Below are positions 17,831-26,704 of a stretch of 64,000 bases of DNA, piece by piece. Source of the stretch: Promethearchaeia archaeon (lineage in GTDB: Archaea; Asgardarchaeota; Lokiarchaeia; Sigyniarchaeales; SOKP01); assembly GCA_029856155.1 (NCBI GenBank), contig JAHQWL010000075.1, positions 55,561 to 119,560 on the forward strand, in the 5' to 3' direction. Below the pieces are notes generated by a model. It was not told the origin of the DNA and ran no database searches. It saw only the letters and a list, made by a program, of their open reading frames with translations. A program made the translations under genes and the position numbers. The stretch's first letter is position 1. Every line of letters starts with the position of its first letter.

Positions 17831-18649
17831 ATGAAAGTGGCTTGTATTCAACCAAAAATATTTGAAAGTAGAACTAAGTGTTATAATGAAATTGAACTAA
17901 TTTTAAGGGAATTATTAGAAGAACATAAAATTTGTGATGTAATATGCTTACCAGAAAGATGGGTTCCTTTTTTTAGAGATTTTACTCAAAATTTTCAAGA
18001 ACAAAGAGGCGAAGATTATGCTTTTATTAAAACTTTAGCAAAAGAATACAATATTAAACTTTTATCGGGAGCAATTTGGGAGAAAAGAATTAATTCAAAA
18101 AAACCTAGCATAACTTGTTATTTTTTTGATGAAAACGGTGAAGAAATCGGTAGACAAGATAAAATTCACCTATATGCTTACGAACGCAAACAATTCGAGT
18201 CAGGCAAAGAATTGAAATTATTTAAACTCAACAATTCTTATTATTTTACTATTCTTATCTGCTTTGATATGGCTTTTTTTGAAACACCTCGATTAGCTGT
18301 TGAAAATGGGGCAGATATATTGTTTTCACCAACTCAAATAAGAGATAATGGAATGGAAAATTGGACAATCTATCTAAAAGCCCGTGCTCTTGAAAATAGA
18401 GTACCAATTGTAGCTTGTAACACTTATGGCAAGTTTATGAAAAGAAGATTTCTAGGTAATAGTAAAATTATTTCATTCCGAGAAGGGAATATATCTCCAT
18501 CAAAATTGAAGATTATAGAAGGCCCAAAAGATTCAAGGGGATTTATTTTTGATAAGATCGATTTGGATTTTCCAAGAAAATTAAGAAAGATTCGTTTAAA
18601 AGAACAAATTGATAAAAACGAAATAAAAGTTAAAATAATTAATAAATAA
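17831..18649 (+). CDS. carbon-nitrogen hydrolase (nitrilase superfamily amidase)
   Basis: 272 aa, standard length. The Glu-Lys-Cys catalytic triad is visible: E42 in LPERW, Lys near 111 in DKIHLYAYERK and C144 in ILICFDMAFFETPR. The ARALENRVPIVACNTYG segment is also typical. Family members hydrolyse amides or nitriles of small molecules, for example omega-amidase or carbamoyl-putrescine hydrolase; the substrate here is unknown. It sits between the HAD phosphatase and the Rag-like GTPase, with short gaps on both sides. Confidence 0.88.
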   Translation: MKVACIQPKIFESRTKCYNEIELILRELLEEHKICDVICLPERWVPFFRDFTQNFQEQRGEDYAFIKTLAKEYNIKLLSGAIWEKRINSKKPSITCYFFDENGEEIGRQDKIHLYAYERKQFESGKELKLFKLNNSYYFTILICFDMAFFETPRLAVENGADILFSPTQIRDNGMENWTIYLKARALENRVPIVACNTYGKFMKRRFLGNSKIISFREGNISPSKLKIIEGPKDSRGFIFDKIDLDFPRKLRKIRLKEQIDKNEIKVKIINK

Positions 18650-18670
18650 AATATAATTGTGTGATTTGAC

Positions 18671-19627
18671 ATGAATGGTTCAAAAGAATTAAATAAAATT
18701 CTTTTTTGTGGTTTAGAAAGTGGTGGAAAAACTTCAATTTTGCTATTATTAGATAAAAAATTTAGTTTATTACCTACAGTTAAACCGACTATAAAAGCAA
18801 AAAGAACTTTCTATACAAACTCATTATTGGGAACCTCAATTGTCCGTTGGGATTTAGGGGGTCAAAAAGGTTATAGAAAAATATATTTGGGTAATAAGAG
18901 CAAATATTTTACAGAAACGCAATCAATATTCTATGTTATAGATATTCAAGCACCTAAAAAATTTGAAGAATCATTAAGATTTCTTAAAGATATTGTAAGT
19001 GTAACCTCAGAGTCACATCCCGAAAATTTTCAGTTATTAATATTACTCCATAAATACGATCCTGACATTAAAAATAAGAAAGAAATTTTAGATCATATCA
19101 ATTACCTAGAAAATAAAATTTCATCTGCCATTAACAAAGTTAAGTTTTCTATTTTTAAAACTTCAATATATGATGAATCAAGTCTATTGAAGGCTTTTTC
19201 TGATGGTGTGTTTTTTGCAACACATAAGTCTAAAATGTTTGAAACCTTATTGAAAGAATATATGGGTAAAACTTACAATAGTTCTATGCTTCTACTTGAT
19301 CAGAATTGCTTTATAATTGCTAGTAGAACAACAAATGAAAGTTATCAGAAAATTTGTGAAGCTATCGCTCCAAGATTAACTCAAGCATTAGAAAAATTAG
19401 AGGAATGGGATATAAATACAATTGATATTGTAACAAATATAGAATTTCCAGAGAAACAATCAATCTATCAAAAAGAGGGAATAATCTTTCTTAGAAAATT
19501 AGATATAATTAAAACGAGATTTTATTTAATCGCACTTTGTCTAAATAAGAAAGTGAAAATTAAATCATATGAATATTTACCATTGTTAGCAGATAATTTA
19601 AAAAATTTACTAGAGAGTTTTGATTAA
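18671..19627 (+). CDS. Arf/Rag-type small GTPase with C-terminal roadblock/longin-like region
   Basis: 318 aa. The G domain has a P-loop GLESGGKTS (14-22), DLGGQ as the G3 motif near residue 60 and HKYD in place of NKxD near 127. The GGQ and the lack of a prenylation tail place it near Arf and Rag/Gtr GTPases. Residues ~195-318 form an alpha/beta domain (NSSMLLLDQNCFIIASRT, then a beta-rich end) like the C-terminal roadblock-type domain of Rag proteins. Rag GTPases signal on endomembranes in eukaryotes; in Asgard archaea their role is unknown. The Asn-to-His change in G4 may alter guanine recognition. Confidence 0.82.
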   Translation: MNGSKELNKILFCGLESGGKTSILLLLDKKFSLLPTVKPTIKAKRTFYTNSLLGTSIVRWDLGGQKGYRKIYLGNKSKYFTETQSIFYVIDIQAPKKFEESLRFLKDIVSVTSESHPENFQLLILLHKYDPDIKNKKEILDHINYLENKISSAINKVKFSIFKTSIYDESSLLKAFSDGVFFATHKSKMFETLLKEYMGKTYNSSMLLLDQNCFIIASRTTNESYQKICEAIAPRLTQALEKLEEWDINTIDIVTNIEFPEKQSIYQKEGIIFLRKLDIIKTRFYLIALCLNKKVKIKSYEYLPLLADNLKNLLESFD

Positions 19628-19757
19628 TTTTCAATTATCATTTAAAATTATAATTTTGTCATTTGTCTTTTATCATAATTTTAATCCTAATTGGTAATTA
19701 AATCCTCATTTTTTTTAAAAAAAGATATAGTTTAATTTTACTTTTAGTCATCTCTCT

Positions 19758-19776
19758 GGGGGTGGGGTTTAAATAC
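19758..19776 (+). promoter_or_regulatory. G-tract plus TATA element upstream of the Orc1/Cdc6-like gene
   Basis: GGGGGTGGGG (19758-19767) runs directly into TTTAAATAC, a TATA-like box 37-45 nt before the ATG at 19813. Runs of G are rare in this window. The tract could be a strong BRE or an origin recognition-type site; a C8 tract in the opposite sense lies at 19881-19888. Confidence 0.35.
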
Positions 19777-19812
19777 TTGTGATTAAAATCAATTTAAATA
19801 AAGGTTTAAAAT

Positions 19813-21006
19813 ATGATAGCACCATCCAATGTAAATAAATATTATGTAGGACCTAAAGCTTTATTTGACCCAGACTACATCCCCCCCCACCTATTATATA
19901 GAAAAAAAGAAGAAGATTCCCTCTTTTCTATTTTAAATGATTCAATTTCTGATGAGTTTAATCTCAACATACTCTATCAAGGAATTAATGGTATTGGAAA
20001 GAAAGTAATAGTTAATAAAGTATTAAACGATCTTTTAAACCAAAATAAAGAATTCGTTAAAATTAATAAAATTTGTGTAGATTGTAAAGAAAAGAATCCT
20101 GAAGAATTAATTTTTTTATTGTTAAGTGAAATTAACGGATTGTCAAATCTAAATTTCGATGTCCGACCACTATTAAATTCAGAAATACATCAATTATGGA
20201 ATACGTTTAAGTTCATTTGTAATAGATTTGATTCTCATTTATTTTTTATCTTTAATAACATCGAATATTTAGAACCCGAAATTTTTAATAAATTCTTACA
20301 ATTTGGCAAAGAGTCAAATATAACTCTAATATCTACTGTAAATAAAATTATACAACCTGGAACAATGGAATTATTCTCTGAATTTGATTTGAAAAAAAGA
20401 TTAAATTTTTATAATTATCAAGAGCTTTATTCTATTCTTAAACAAAGAGTATTATTAAGTTTTTCACAGGAAATAGATAGAAACCTAATTAGATACATAA
20501 CAGATTTAATCTGTGAGCAATATGTACCAGTTCCGGGTAAAGGAATTGAAATCCTTCGAGATTTATATCCATTATTAAAAAACAAAAATATTTTAGGCAA
20601 TTTTGATTTATTAGACATTTGTCAAAATAAATTTGACTCTTTTCAAATTTCTGATGAATTTAGTATGATTAACTATCTTTCTGAAGAAGATATATTGACA
20701 GTAATATTTTTAGATAATTTTTCAAATTATTTTATTAGTAAAAATAAATATTATATTTCTATAAAAGATTTACACGAATTATATGAAATTTCTTGTGAAA
20801 CTTTAGAATATGAAAAAAGTATTATTGAATTTCGTAAAATAACCGAAGAATTATTGAATATTGGAATTGTAAAACCATCAAAAAGAACATTTCATAAAAA
20901 AAGTACTCATGAAAATATTAATGGTTTAAATAATGATTCTTTCTTTATATTAATGAATCCTAAACAAATTAAGGTAATTATTGATGCAATTTTTAACCAG
21001 TGTTAA
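19813..21006 (+). CDS. Orc1/Cdc6-like protein with degenerate ATPase motifs
   Basis: 397 aa, close to archaeal Orc1/Cdc6 length. The order of elements fits: a Tyr/Arg-Lys-Glu entry (LLYRKKEEDSLFSIL), a Walker A position near residues 57-64, a Walker B position near 143, a helical lid and a C-terminal winged helix from about 290. The ATPase core is altered: Walker A reads GINGIGKK (Lys where Thr/Ser binds Mg), Walker B reads FFIFNNIEYL with Asn for the acidic pair, and the lid arginine motif reads PGKG. It probably binds DNA without normal ATP hydrolysis. It is next to smc. It could also be another STAND/AAA relative. Confidence 0.65.
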   Translation: MIAPSNVNKYYVGPKALFDPDYIPPHLLYRKKEEDSLFSILNDSISDEFNLNILYQGINGIGKKVIVNKVLNDLLNQNKEFVKINKICVDCKEKNPEELIFLLLSEINGLSNLNFDVRPLLNSEIHQLWNTFKFICNRFDSHLFFIFNNIEYLEPEIFNKFLQFGKESNITLISTVNKIIQPGTMELFSEFDLKKRLNFYNYQELYSILKQRVLLSFSQEIDRNLIRYITDLICEQYVPVPGKGIEILRDLYPLLKNKNILGNFDLLDICQNKFDSFQISDEFSMINYLSEEDILTVIFLDNFSNYFISKNKYYISIKDLHELYEISCETLEYEKSIIEFRKITEELLNIGIVKPSKRTFHKKSTHENINGLNNDSFFILMNPKQIKVIIDAIFNQC

Positions 21007-21176
21007 ACATTTCTAAAATCTAAACATGTCTTTTTAAATTTAAGAAAAAAATTCCTTTCAAAGCGATTCCAAAAATCGGAAAATGTAAAACAGATTTTTT
21101 TAATAAGATATCTTATATATTTATAGGTATAATCACACTATTTTTTTATTAATATAGGTAAAAATGGAGATAAATT

Positions 21177-24100
21177 TTGACTCATATTAAAAAAATTTCT
21201 ATGAGTGGTTTCAAATCTTTTGGAGATCGAACAGTAACTATCAAGCTCTCTAGTGGATTCACATGCATCGTAGGACCAAATGGGGCGGGTAAATCTAATA
21301 TAATAGATGCTCTATGCTTCTCGTTAGGCAGATTAAGCAAAAAAACTATGAGAGCAAAAAGCTTAGAGGATCTAATCTTTGCTGGCTCACGAGGTAAAAA
21401 TCCCTCCCAGAGAGCTTCTGTTACATTATATTTTGACAATTCTGATAATGTTTTTCCAGGAGTGACTGGTGATTTTGAGATTACTCGCATTATTAAAAGG
21501 GGTGGTGGGGGAGGATATAAAATGAACGGAAAAAAAGTCACCCGTCAGCAAATACTTAACGCTTTAGCCGCGGCAAATATTGATCCTGATGGTAGTAATC
21601 AATTCGTATTACAAGGAAAGATTGTTGAATTAACACATATGAATCCTGAAGATCGCAGAAAATTTATTGAGGAATTAATAGGGCTTCAAAAATACGACGA
21701 AATGAAGGATGTTACTCTAAAGGAATTAGAAAAAGCAGAAAGAGATTTAGGACAGTTTGAAGCAATCTTCAAAGAAGTATCATCCCAACTGAAAAAAGTT
21801 GAAAAAGAAAAAAATGATGCTTTAGCTTGGAAAGAATTGGATGAGCAAATAAATTTCTTAAATTCACAGTTAATTGCCTTGAAAATTTCAAAATTAAGAG
21901 AAGAAGAAGATGAATTAGAAAAAAAAATTGACGTTTCTTCAAAAATCGTTGAAGAATTGCAAGAAAAAATAAACCGGCAAGAAGATGTATTAAAACAAGA
22001 ATCTCTTGTTATGGATAATATCCAAAAAACTATTACCGACAAAGAAAAGGAAAGAGAGCAAATAACCGAAAATATAACTCAAATAAAAACTCAAATATCT
22101 TCAAGTCAAACAACTTTAAATTTAGATATAAAATCTATTGATAAACTAACTAAAGAAATTGAATCCTTAGAAAGTCAGCAAATGAAACTTGAGGAGGGAC
22201 AGACTTTTGATTCATTAATAGAAAGTGTCTCAAATGAAATTTCAGAAAACGAAGATCATATTGAAGAAGCTAAAAAAGAAATTGAAAAAAGGCAACAAAG
22301 CCAAGCTGAACTAGACTTTAAAATAAAAAATAATGAAGATGAAAAATCCCTTTTTAAAGCAGAAATTTCTAAAATACAACAAAGTGTATCATCTAATAAC
22401 GCTCAAATTAAGGTTTTAAGAGGAAACATCAGAAAAAATGAAGAAAAGAAAGAAAAATTAGAAAACGAATTACAAAGGTTAAAAAAAGATGCTGAAAGCA
22501 TCGATGAGGCTATTGAAGTCACCAAAAAAGCAGAATCAGAAATTAGAAATAGAATAAACCAATTGAATATTAAAATTTCTAAAGAAAATCAAAATCAAAA
22601 AGATTTAGAAAATAACATTAACTCCATCCAAGCAGAAAAGAATCAGCTAAATTCTAAATTGGCAAACTTTCAAGCTACATTGTCCTCTATAAGTACAGAA
22701 ATTAAAATGAATCGTGAGAGCATACAAGAATTAAATGAAAAGAAAACTTCTATAGAGCAAAAGATTACGGATTTAAGTAAAGGTAAAGATGCTGAAAAAG
22801 CAGTAAAGGAATTACTGAGTGAAAATGATATTATTAATAAAGATTTAAGCGACTTAAAAGCAAAATTAAAACAAGAAAATTCAGTCTATAGGAAAAGTGA
22901 ACAAGATCTAGAATTATTGAAAATGAAGAAATATTCTTGTGAATCAGAAATCAGTGATAATAATGCAAAGATTGATAATATTAATACAGAACTAAAAATT
23001 CTTACAAAAGAATTAACATCCATGGATAGAGAGAAAAATAATTTAGAGTTGCAAGTAGATGCTCAAAATAACACTCTTACAGATATTACAAGTTCTACTG
23101 AAAAATTTATTATTAAAAAGGATAATGTACAAAGACGTTTAGAGGATCTTTCACAAGAAAAAGAAAATTTAACAAAAAAAATTGAGTCTTCAGAGGAAGA
23201 ATACGAGAAAAATACAAAAGATATTACAGGAATTCTCCAAATTTTAAATATGCTCACACAGAATATTAATATCTCAGTTGAATCTATTAAGGGTAATATA
23301 CAACAATCAAACGCAGAGGCAATTGAATCTTCAGCAGAAGATTTTAAAAAGTATATATTAGATATCATTGATATTATGAGAACAGTTGAGGATATTGGTG
23401 AAGACAGGGATAAATCTACTGAAATGACAGAAATGCTAGGTTCTATAATGCAAACTTTAAAAATGTTTACTGATAATGCTGATGACACAATTAGTCAATT
23501 AATCGATAAAGTAAAAGAATCAGCTGATATTGAAGTACAAAGTTCAACCTCTACATTTGATAGTTTTATTCAAGATCTAATGGAAATTCTTGAAAATGTA
23601 TATCTCTCTTTAAGAAAACTAACTATGTCTAAAAGTCAAGAACTATACAAACAATTGGAAGAAATTTCAGATACTATTAAATCGCAAACTGATGATTTTA
23701 ATAAAATTGAGAAAAAATTAACTGAAAGTAATATCCAAGAAAAACACCTATCTGAAAATCTTTCAACCTATAATAAAAGACTAAATGAAATAGATAAAAG
23801 AAATACTGAATTAACTGAAAGAATTAAAAAAGGAGAAGAAGCGATTAGTGAAAGAGAGGAAGTAATTAAGACCAGACAATCGGAAGCTAACACATTGGAT
23901 AATGATATAGAGAAATTAAAGAAATTAAAGGATACATATTGGGATAACCTTTCTACAATTCAAGATGATATTGATAAAAAACAAAAAGAATTAGAGAATC
24001 TGAGAGAAAAATTACAAGAATTGCATGGAATCCAGAATTTATTTGATAATATTACTGAAATTGATGATAACATAGAAAAATTGAATAACCTTATTGCAGA

Positions 24101-25628
24101 AAAGAAAAATTTAATAATAAACACAGAAGAAAATATTAAAAATATTCAAGAAGAACAAAACTCATATCAAAAAAAGATTGATGAACTAGTTCTAAAAAAG
24201 CAGAATTTCTGGGAAATAACAGAGAACTTGCGAAAACAAATCGATGATGAAAATAAAGTGCTTGAAGATACAATGGATCGTTTAAGAGCACTTGAAAATG
24301 TAATGAGGATTATCAACTCTATTGAAGATATTAAAAAAGAAAATAATGATGCTAAAAATAGCGTTGAAACTTGCTTAAAGGATATTGAAGGATTAAATTC
24401 TCAGGTTGAAGAGATCCAAAAAAATGTTGATCAAAAACAAGAAGTGTTAGATTCTTTAAGAAATGAAAAAACAGAAGAGTTAGAATCACAGAAAGCAGCC
24501 CAAAAGAAATTAAATAAATTGAATAAAGATTTGCAGAAATCTCAAGGGAAATTGAATGAGTTAAATAAAAATAAAGAAAGAGAACAGAAGATTATTGGGT
24601 TGCATCAAGATATAAAAGATACTGAAGAACAAATTGAATCAATAACAAAAGAATTAGGCAATTTTAAAGAGAATTTGGATAGTGAAAATGAAAAGAAAAC
24701 CGAGAAACAAAAGGAGATTGATAAATTTATACAAGAAAAAGATGAATCATGGAAAAAACAAAAACAATATCAGAAAAATATAACTGACTTAAAATCAGAT
24801 CTCTCTATGGAGAATTCTAAAATCAACAATTTTGAATCAAAAAAGATAATGTGCACTGATCAAATTGAAACTTTATTCCAGCGTTCTAAAGAATATGGGT
24901 CATTACCTCCTGTAACTGACGGACTTTCAGAAGCAGAATTACAATCAGATATTGTAGAAAAAACACAGAACAAAAAAACTCTTGAACCTGTGAATTTAAA
25001 AGCAATTGAACAATATGACACTGTAAAGGAAAGATTTGATGAGATAGATATGAGACGACAAACAATACAGAGAGAAAGGAAATCAATTCTAGATGCTATT
25101 GATAAAATTGAACTAGAAAAGACAAGAACATTCATGAAGGCTTATCACGAGATAAATAGAGAATTTAGTAGGATTTTTCAAAAGCTCAGTCCTGGTGGTT
25201 CAGCAAAAATGATTTTGGATAGACCAGATAAGCCATTTGAAGGAGGTATTAGCATAGAAGCAAGACCAAGGGGTAAAAAAATCAGCTCATTAGAAATATT
25301 AAGTGGTGGTGAAAAAACATTAGTAGCGTTATCTTTTATATTTGCTGTTCAAGAATTTTATCCCGCTCCATTTTATGTAATGGATGAGATCGATGCGGCT
25401 TTGGACGGTCCAAACGTCCACAGAGTCTCTACAGTCATAAAGGAATTTGCTTCACAAGCTCAATTCATGGTAATAAGTCATAGAGAAGAGAATATTGTAA
25501 ATGCAGATAGGATATACGGTGTATCCATGCAACAATCAGGTATTACAGACATATTTAGTGTTGATTTAGAGGAAGAGGCAAAACGTATTTTAGAACTTGA
25601 GGATATTGAGCCAACTATTACAGATTAA
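21177..25628 (+). CDS. smc: SMC chromosome condensation ATPase, extended and with atypical centre
   Basis: 1483 aa, about 300 longer than usual SMC. The N-terminal head has Walker A GPNGAGKSN and the LEDLIFAGSRGK region. The C-terminal head has the signature EILSGGEKTLVALS, Walker B FYVMDEIDAALD and VISHREENI. Coiled coil fills about residues 170-680 and 820-1330. The central segment, where the hinge should be, has no GxxG hinge motif. It contains two related helical stretches starting at about I686 and I757. SMC forms ring-like dimers that extrude DNA loops with ScpA/ScpB, encoded next. The TTG start has GGAGA 6 nt upstream. Confidence 0.95.
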   Translation: MTHIKKISMSGFKSFGDRTVTIKLSSGFTCIVGPNGAGKSNIIDALCFSLGRLSKKTMRAKSLEDLIFAGSRGKNPSQRASVTLYFDNSDNVFPGVTGDFEITRIIKRGGGGGYKMNGKKVTRQQILNALAAANIDPDGSNQFVLQGKIVELTHMNPEDRRKFIEELIGLQKYDEMKDVTLKELEKAERDLGQFEAIFKEVSSQLKKVEKEKNDALAWKELDEQINFLNSQLIALKISKLREEEDELEKKIDVSSKIVEELQEKINRQEDVLKQESLVMDNIQKTITDKEKEREQITENITQIKTQISSSQTTLNLDIKSIDKLTKEIESLESQQMKLEEGQTFDSLIESVSNEISENEDHIEEAKKEIEKRQQSQAELDFKIKNNEDEKSLFKAEISKIQQSVSSNNAQIKVLRGNIRKNEEKKEKLENELQRLKKDAESIDEAIEVTKKAESEIRNRINQLNIKISKENQNQKDLENNINSIQAEKNQLNSKLANFQATLSSISTEIKMNRESIQELNEKKTSIEQKITDLSKGKDAEKAVKELLSENDIINKDLSDLKAKLKQENSVYRKSEQDLELLKMKKYSCESEISDNNAKIDNINTELKILTKELTSMDREKNNLELQVDAQNNTLTDITSSTEKFIIKKDNVQRRLEDLSQEKENLTKKIESSEEEYEKNTKDITGILQILNMLTQNINISVESIKGNIQQSNAEAIESSAEDFKKYILDIIDIMRTVEDIGEDRDKSTEMTEMLGSIMQTLKMFTDNADDTISQLIDKVKESADIEVQSSTSTFDSFIQDLMEILENVYLSLRKLTMSKSQELYKQLEEISDTIKSQTDDFNKIEKKLTESNIQEKHLSENLSTYNKRLNEIDKRNTELTERIKKGEEAISEREEVIKTRQSEANTLDNDIEKLKKLKDTYWDNLSTIQDDIDKKQKELENLREKLQELHGIQNLFDNITEIDDNIEKLNNLIAEKKNLIINTEENIKNIQEEQNSYQKKIDELVLKKQNFWEITENLRKQIDDENKVLEDTMDRLRALENVMRIINSIEDIKKENNDAKNSVETCLKDIEGLNSQVEEIQKNVDQKQEVLDSLRNEKTEELESQKAAQKKLNKLNKDLQKSQGKLNELNKNKEREQKIIGLHQDIKDTEEQIESITKELGNFKENLDSENEKKTEKQKEIDKFIQEKDESWKKQKQYQKNITDLKSDLSMENSKINNFESKKIMCTDQIETLFQRSKEYGSLPPVTDGLSEAELQSDIVEKTQNKKTLEPVNLKAIEQYDTVKERFDEIDMRRQTIQRERKSILDAIDKIELEKTRTFMKAYHEINREFSRIFQKLSPGGSAKMILDRPDKPFEGGISIEARPRGKKISSLEILSGGEKTLVALSFIFAVQEFYPAPFYVMDEIDAALDGPNVHRVSTVIKEFASQAQFMVISHREENIVNADRIYGVSMQQSGITDIFSVDLEEEAKRILELEDIEPTITD

Positions 25629-25643
25629 TGAAAATATTTCATA

Positions 25644-25652
25644 GAGGTAGGT
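25644..25652 (+). promoter_or_regulatory. ribosome binding site deciding an ATT start of scpA
   Basis: GAGGTAGGT lies 28 nt or less after smc. The GAGGT core ends 8 nt before an in-frame ATT (25657-25659) that opens the scpA frame. No ATG, GTG or TTG exists in this frame until 25846. Confidence 0.5.
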
Positions 25653-25656
25653 AATA

Positions 25657-26664
25657 ATTTCAAAAAATGAACAAAATTCAGTTGAAAAACATAATTTTAA
25701 TGAATGGACTATAAAAGATTTAAGGGAATTTGCATCGAAAAACAACATTAAAATTCCTTCTAAATCTAAAAAAAAGGATATTGTTGAATTACTACAAAAT
25801 ATAACATCTAATCCCGATTTCGTTGATCGATCCCTAGAAGAAGAAATGGAAGAACCTGAAATAGAATTAGTTGCTGAGTTTGATGATGATGAGGATCTTG
25901 CATTATTGAGAAAAGAGAAAGCTGAATTAAAATTTTGGCAAAAACCACCCTTTTCAAGTCTTTTAGATACAGAATTAGCAAAAGAATCCGACATTGCATT
26001 TTATGATTTATCAAAATTAGTAGATACTTTTTTTGATAATATGCTACATGAAGAATTGATTAATTATAAGATTTCTGGAATTGCGCTTAAAACGTCGGCA
26101 TCTTTACATCATTACAAAATCTCAAGTATAATAAAAGAAGAAGAACAAATTCAGAAAAGAGAAGAACTAGAAAAATTCAGACAAAGTCATTCTAGAACAA
26201 TCCCAAAAGCATTACCTCAGCCAATTTCCCCTAAAATGCAAATTGCTACCAAAGATGAACTATTTGATGCTATGCGATCAGCTATTATTGAAGTTATGCA
26301 GAATAAAGAAAAGTTAAAAAGAAGAAGAATGCGAAGAGAAGAGCTTAAAGATCAGAAGATCCAAATGAAGTCTAAAGCACAATTACCCAAAGAACTCTTA
26401 AAACATATTAGTGGAAAGGAGCAAACAGTTGAAGAATTGCATGAATCATGGTACAATCGAATAAAAGCTACCATCAATTTAAACAATAAAGAGACTAATA
26501 TTTATGATTTAATGAATATTATTAAAAATGAAGAAAAAAGTAGTATAGGGCGGAAATTTTCATTAGTACGTATGTTTTTAGCTTTAATGTTTTTATCTAC
26601 TGGAAGTAAGTTATACTTATCTCAAGAGGAAGATTTCCAAAATATTTCAGTAGATATTGGTTAA
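25657..26664 (+). CDS. scpA: segregation and condensation protein A with N-terminal SAP-like module
   Basis: 335 aa if translated from the ATT at 25657. Kleisin features follow: KPPFSSLLDTELAK and YDLSKLVDTF for the SMC neck-binding helices, YKISGIALKTSASL, LPQPISPKM with TKDELFDAM, and a C-terminal winged helix (FSLVRMFLALMFLS). The first in-frame ATG (25846) would discard an obvious SAP/HeH-like domain, WTIKDLREFASKNN followed by KSKKKDIVELLQN. That segment is clearly coding, so I extend the gene to the ATT behind a Shine-Dalgarno site (ATA at 25654 is the alternative). A DNA-binding module on ScpA is unusual. The gene lies between smc and scpB. Confidence 0.85.
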   Translation: MSKNEQNSVEKHNFNEWTIKDLREFASKNNIKIPSKSKKKDIVELLQNITSNPDFVDRSLEEEMEEPEIELVAEFDDDEDLALLRKEKAELKFWQKPPFSSLLDTELAKESDIAFYDLSKLVDTFFDNMLHEELINYKISGIALKTSASLHHYKISSIIKEEEQIQKREELEKFRQSHSRTIPKALPQPISPKMQIATKDELFDAMRSAIIEVMQNKEKLKRRRMRREELKDQKIQMKSKAQLPKELLKHISGKEQTVEELHESWYNRIKATINLNNKETNIYDLMNIIKNEEKSSIGRKFSLVRMFLALMFLSTGSKLYLSQEEDFQNISVDIG

Positions 26665-26704
26665 AAATAACTATATTAAAAATTATTACCAGAAGTGATG
26701 TGAA

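Noticed and set aside
21480..21515. G-rich stretch in smc as a regulatory element
   Set aside because: It is explained by coding for a Gly-rich loop in the SMC head domain.
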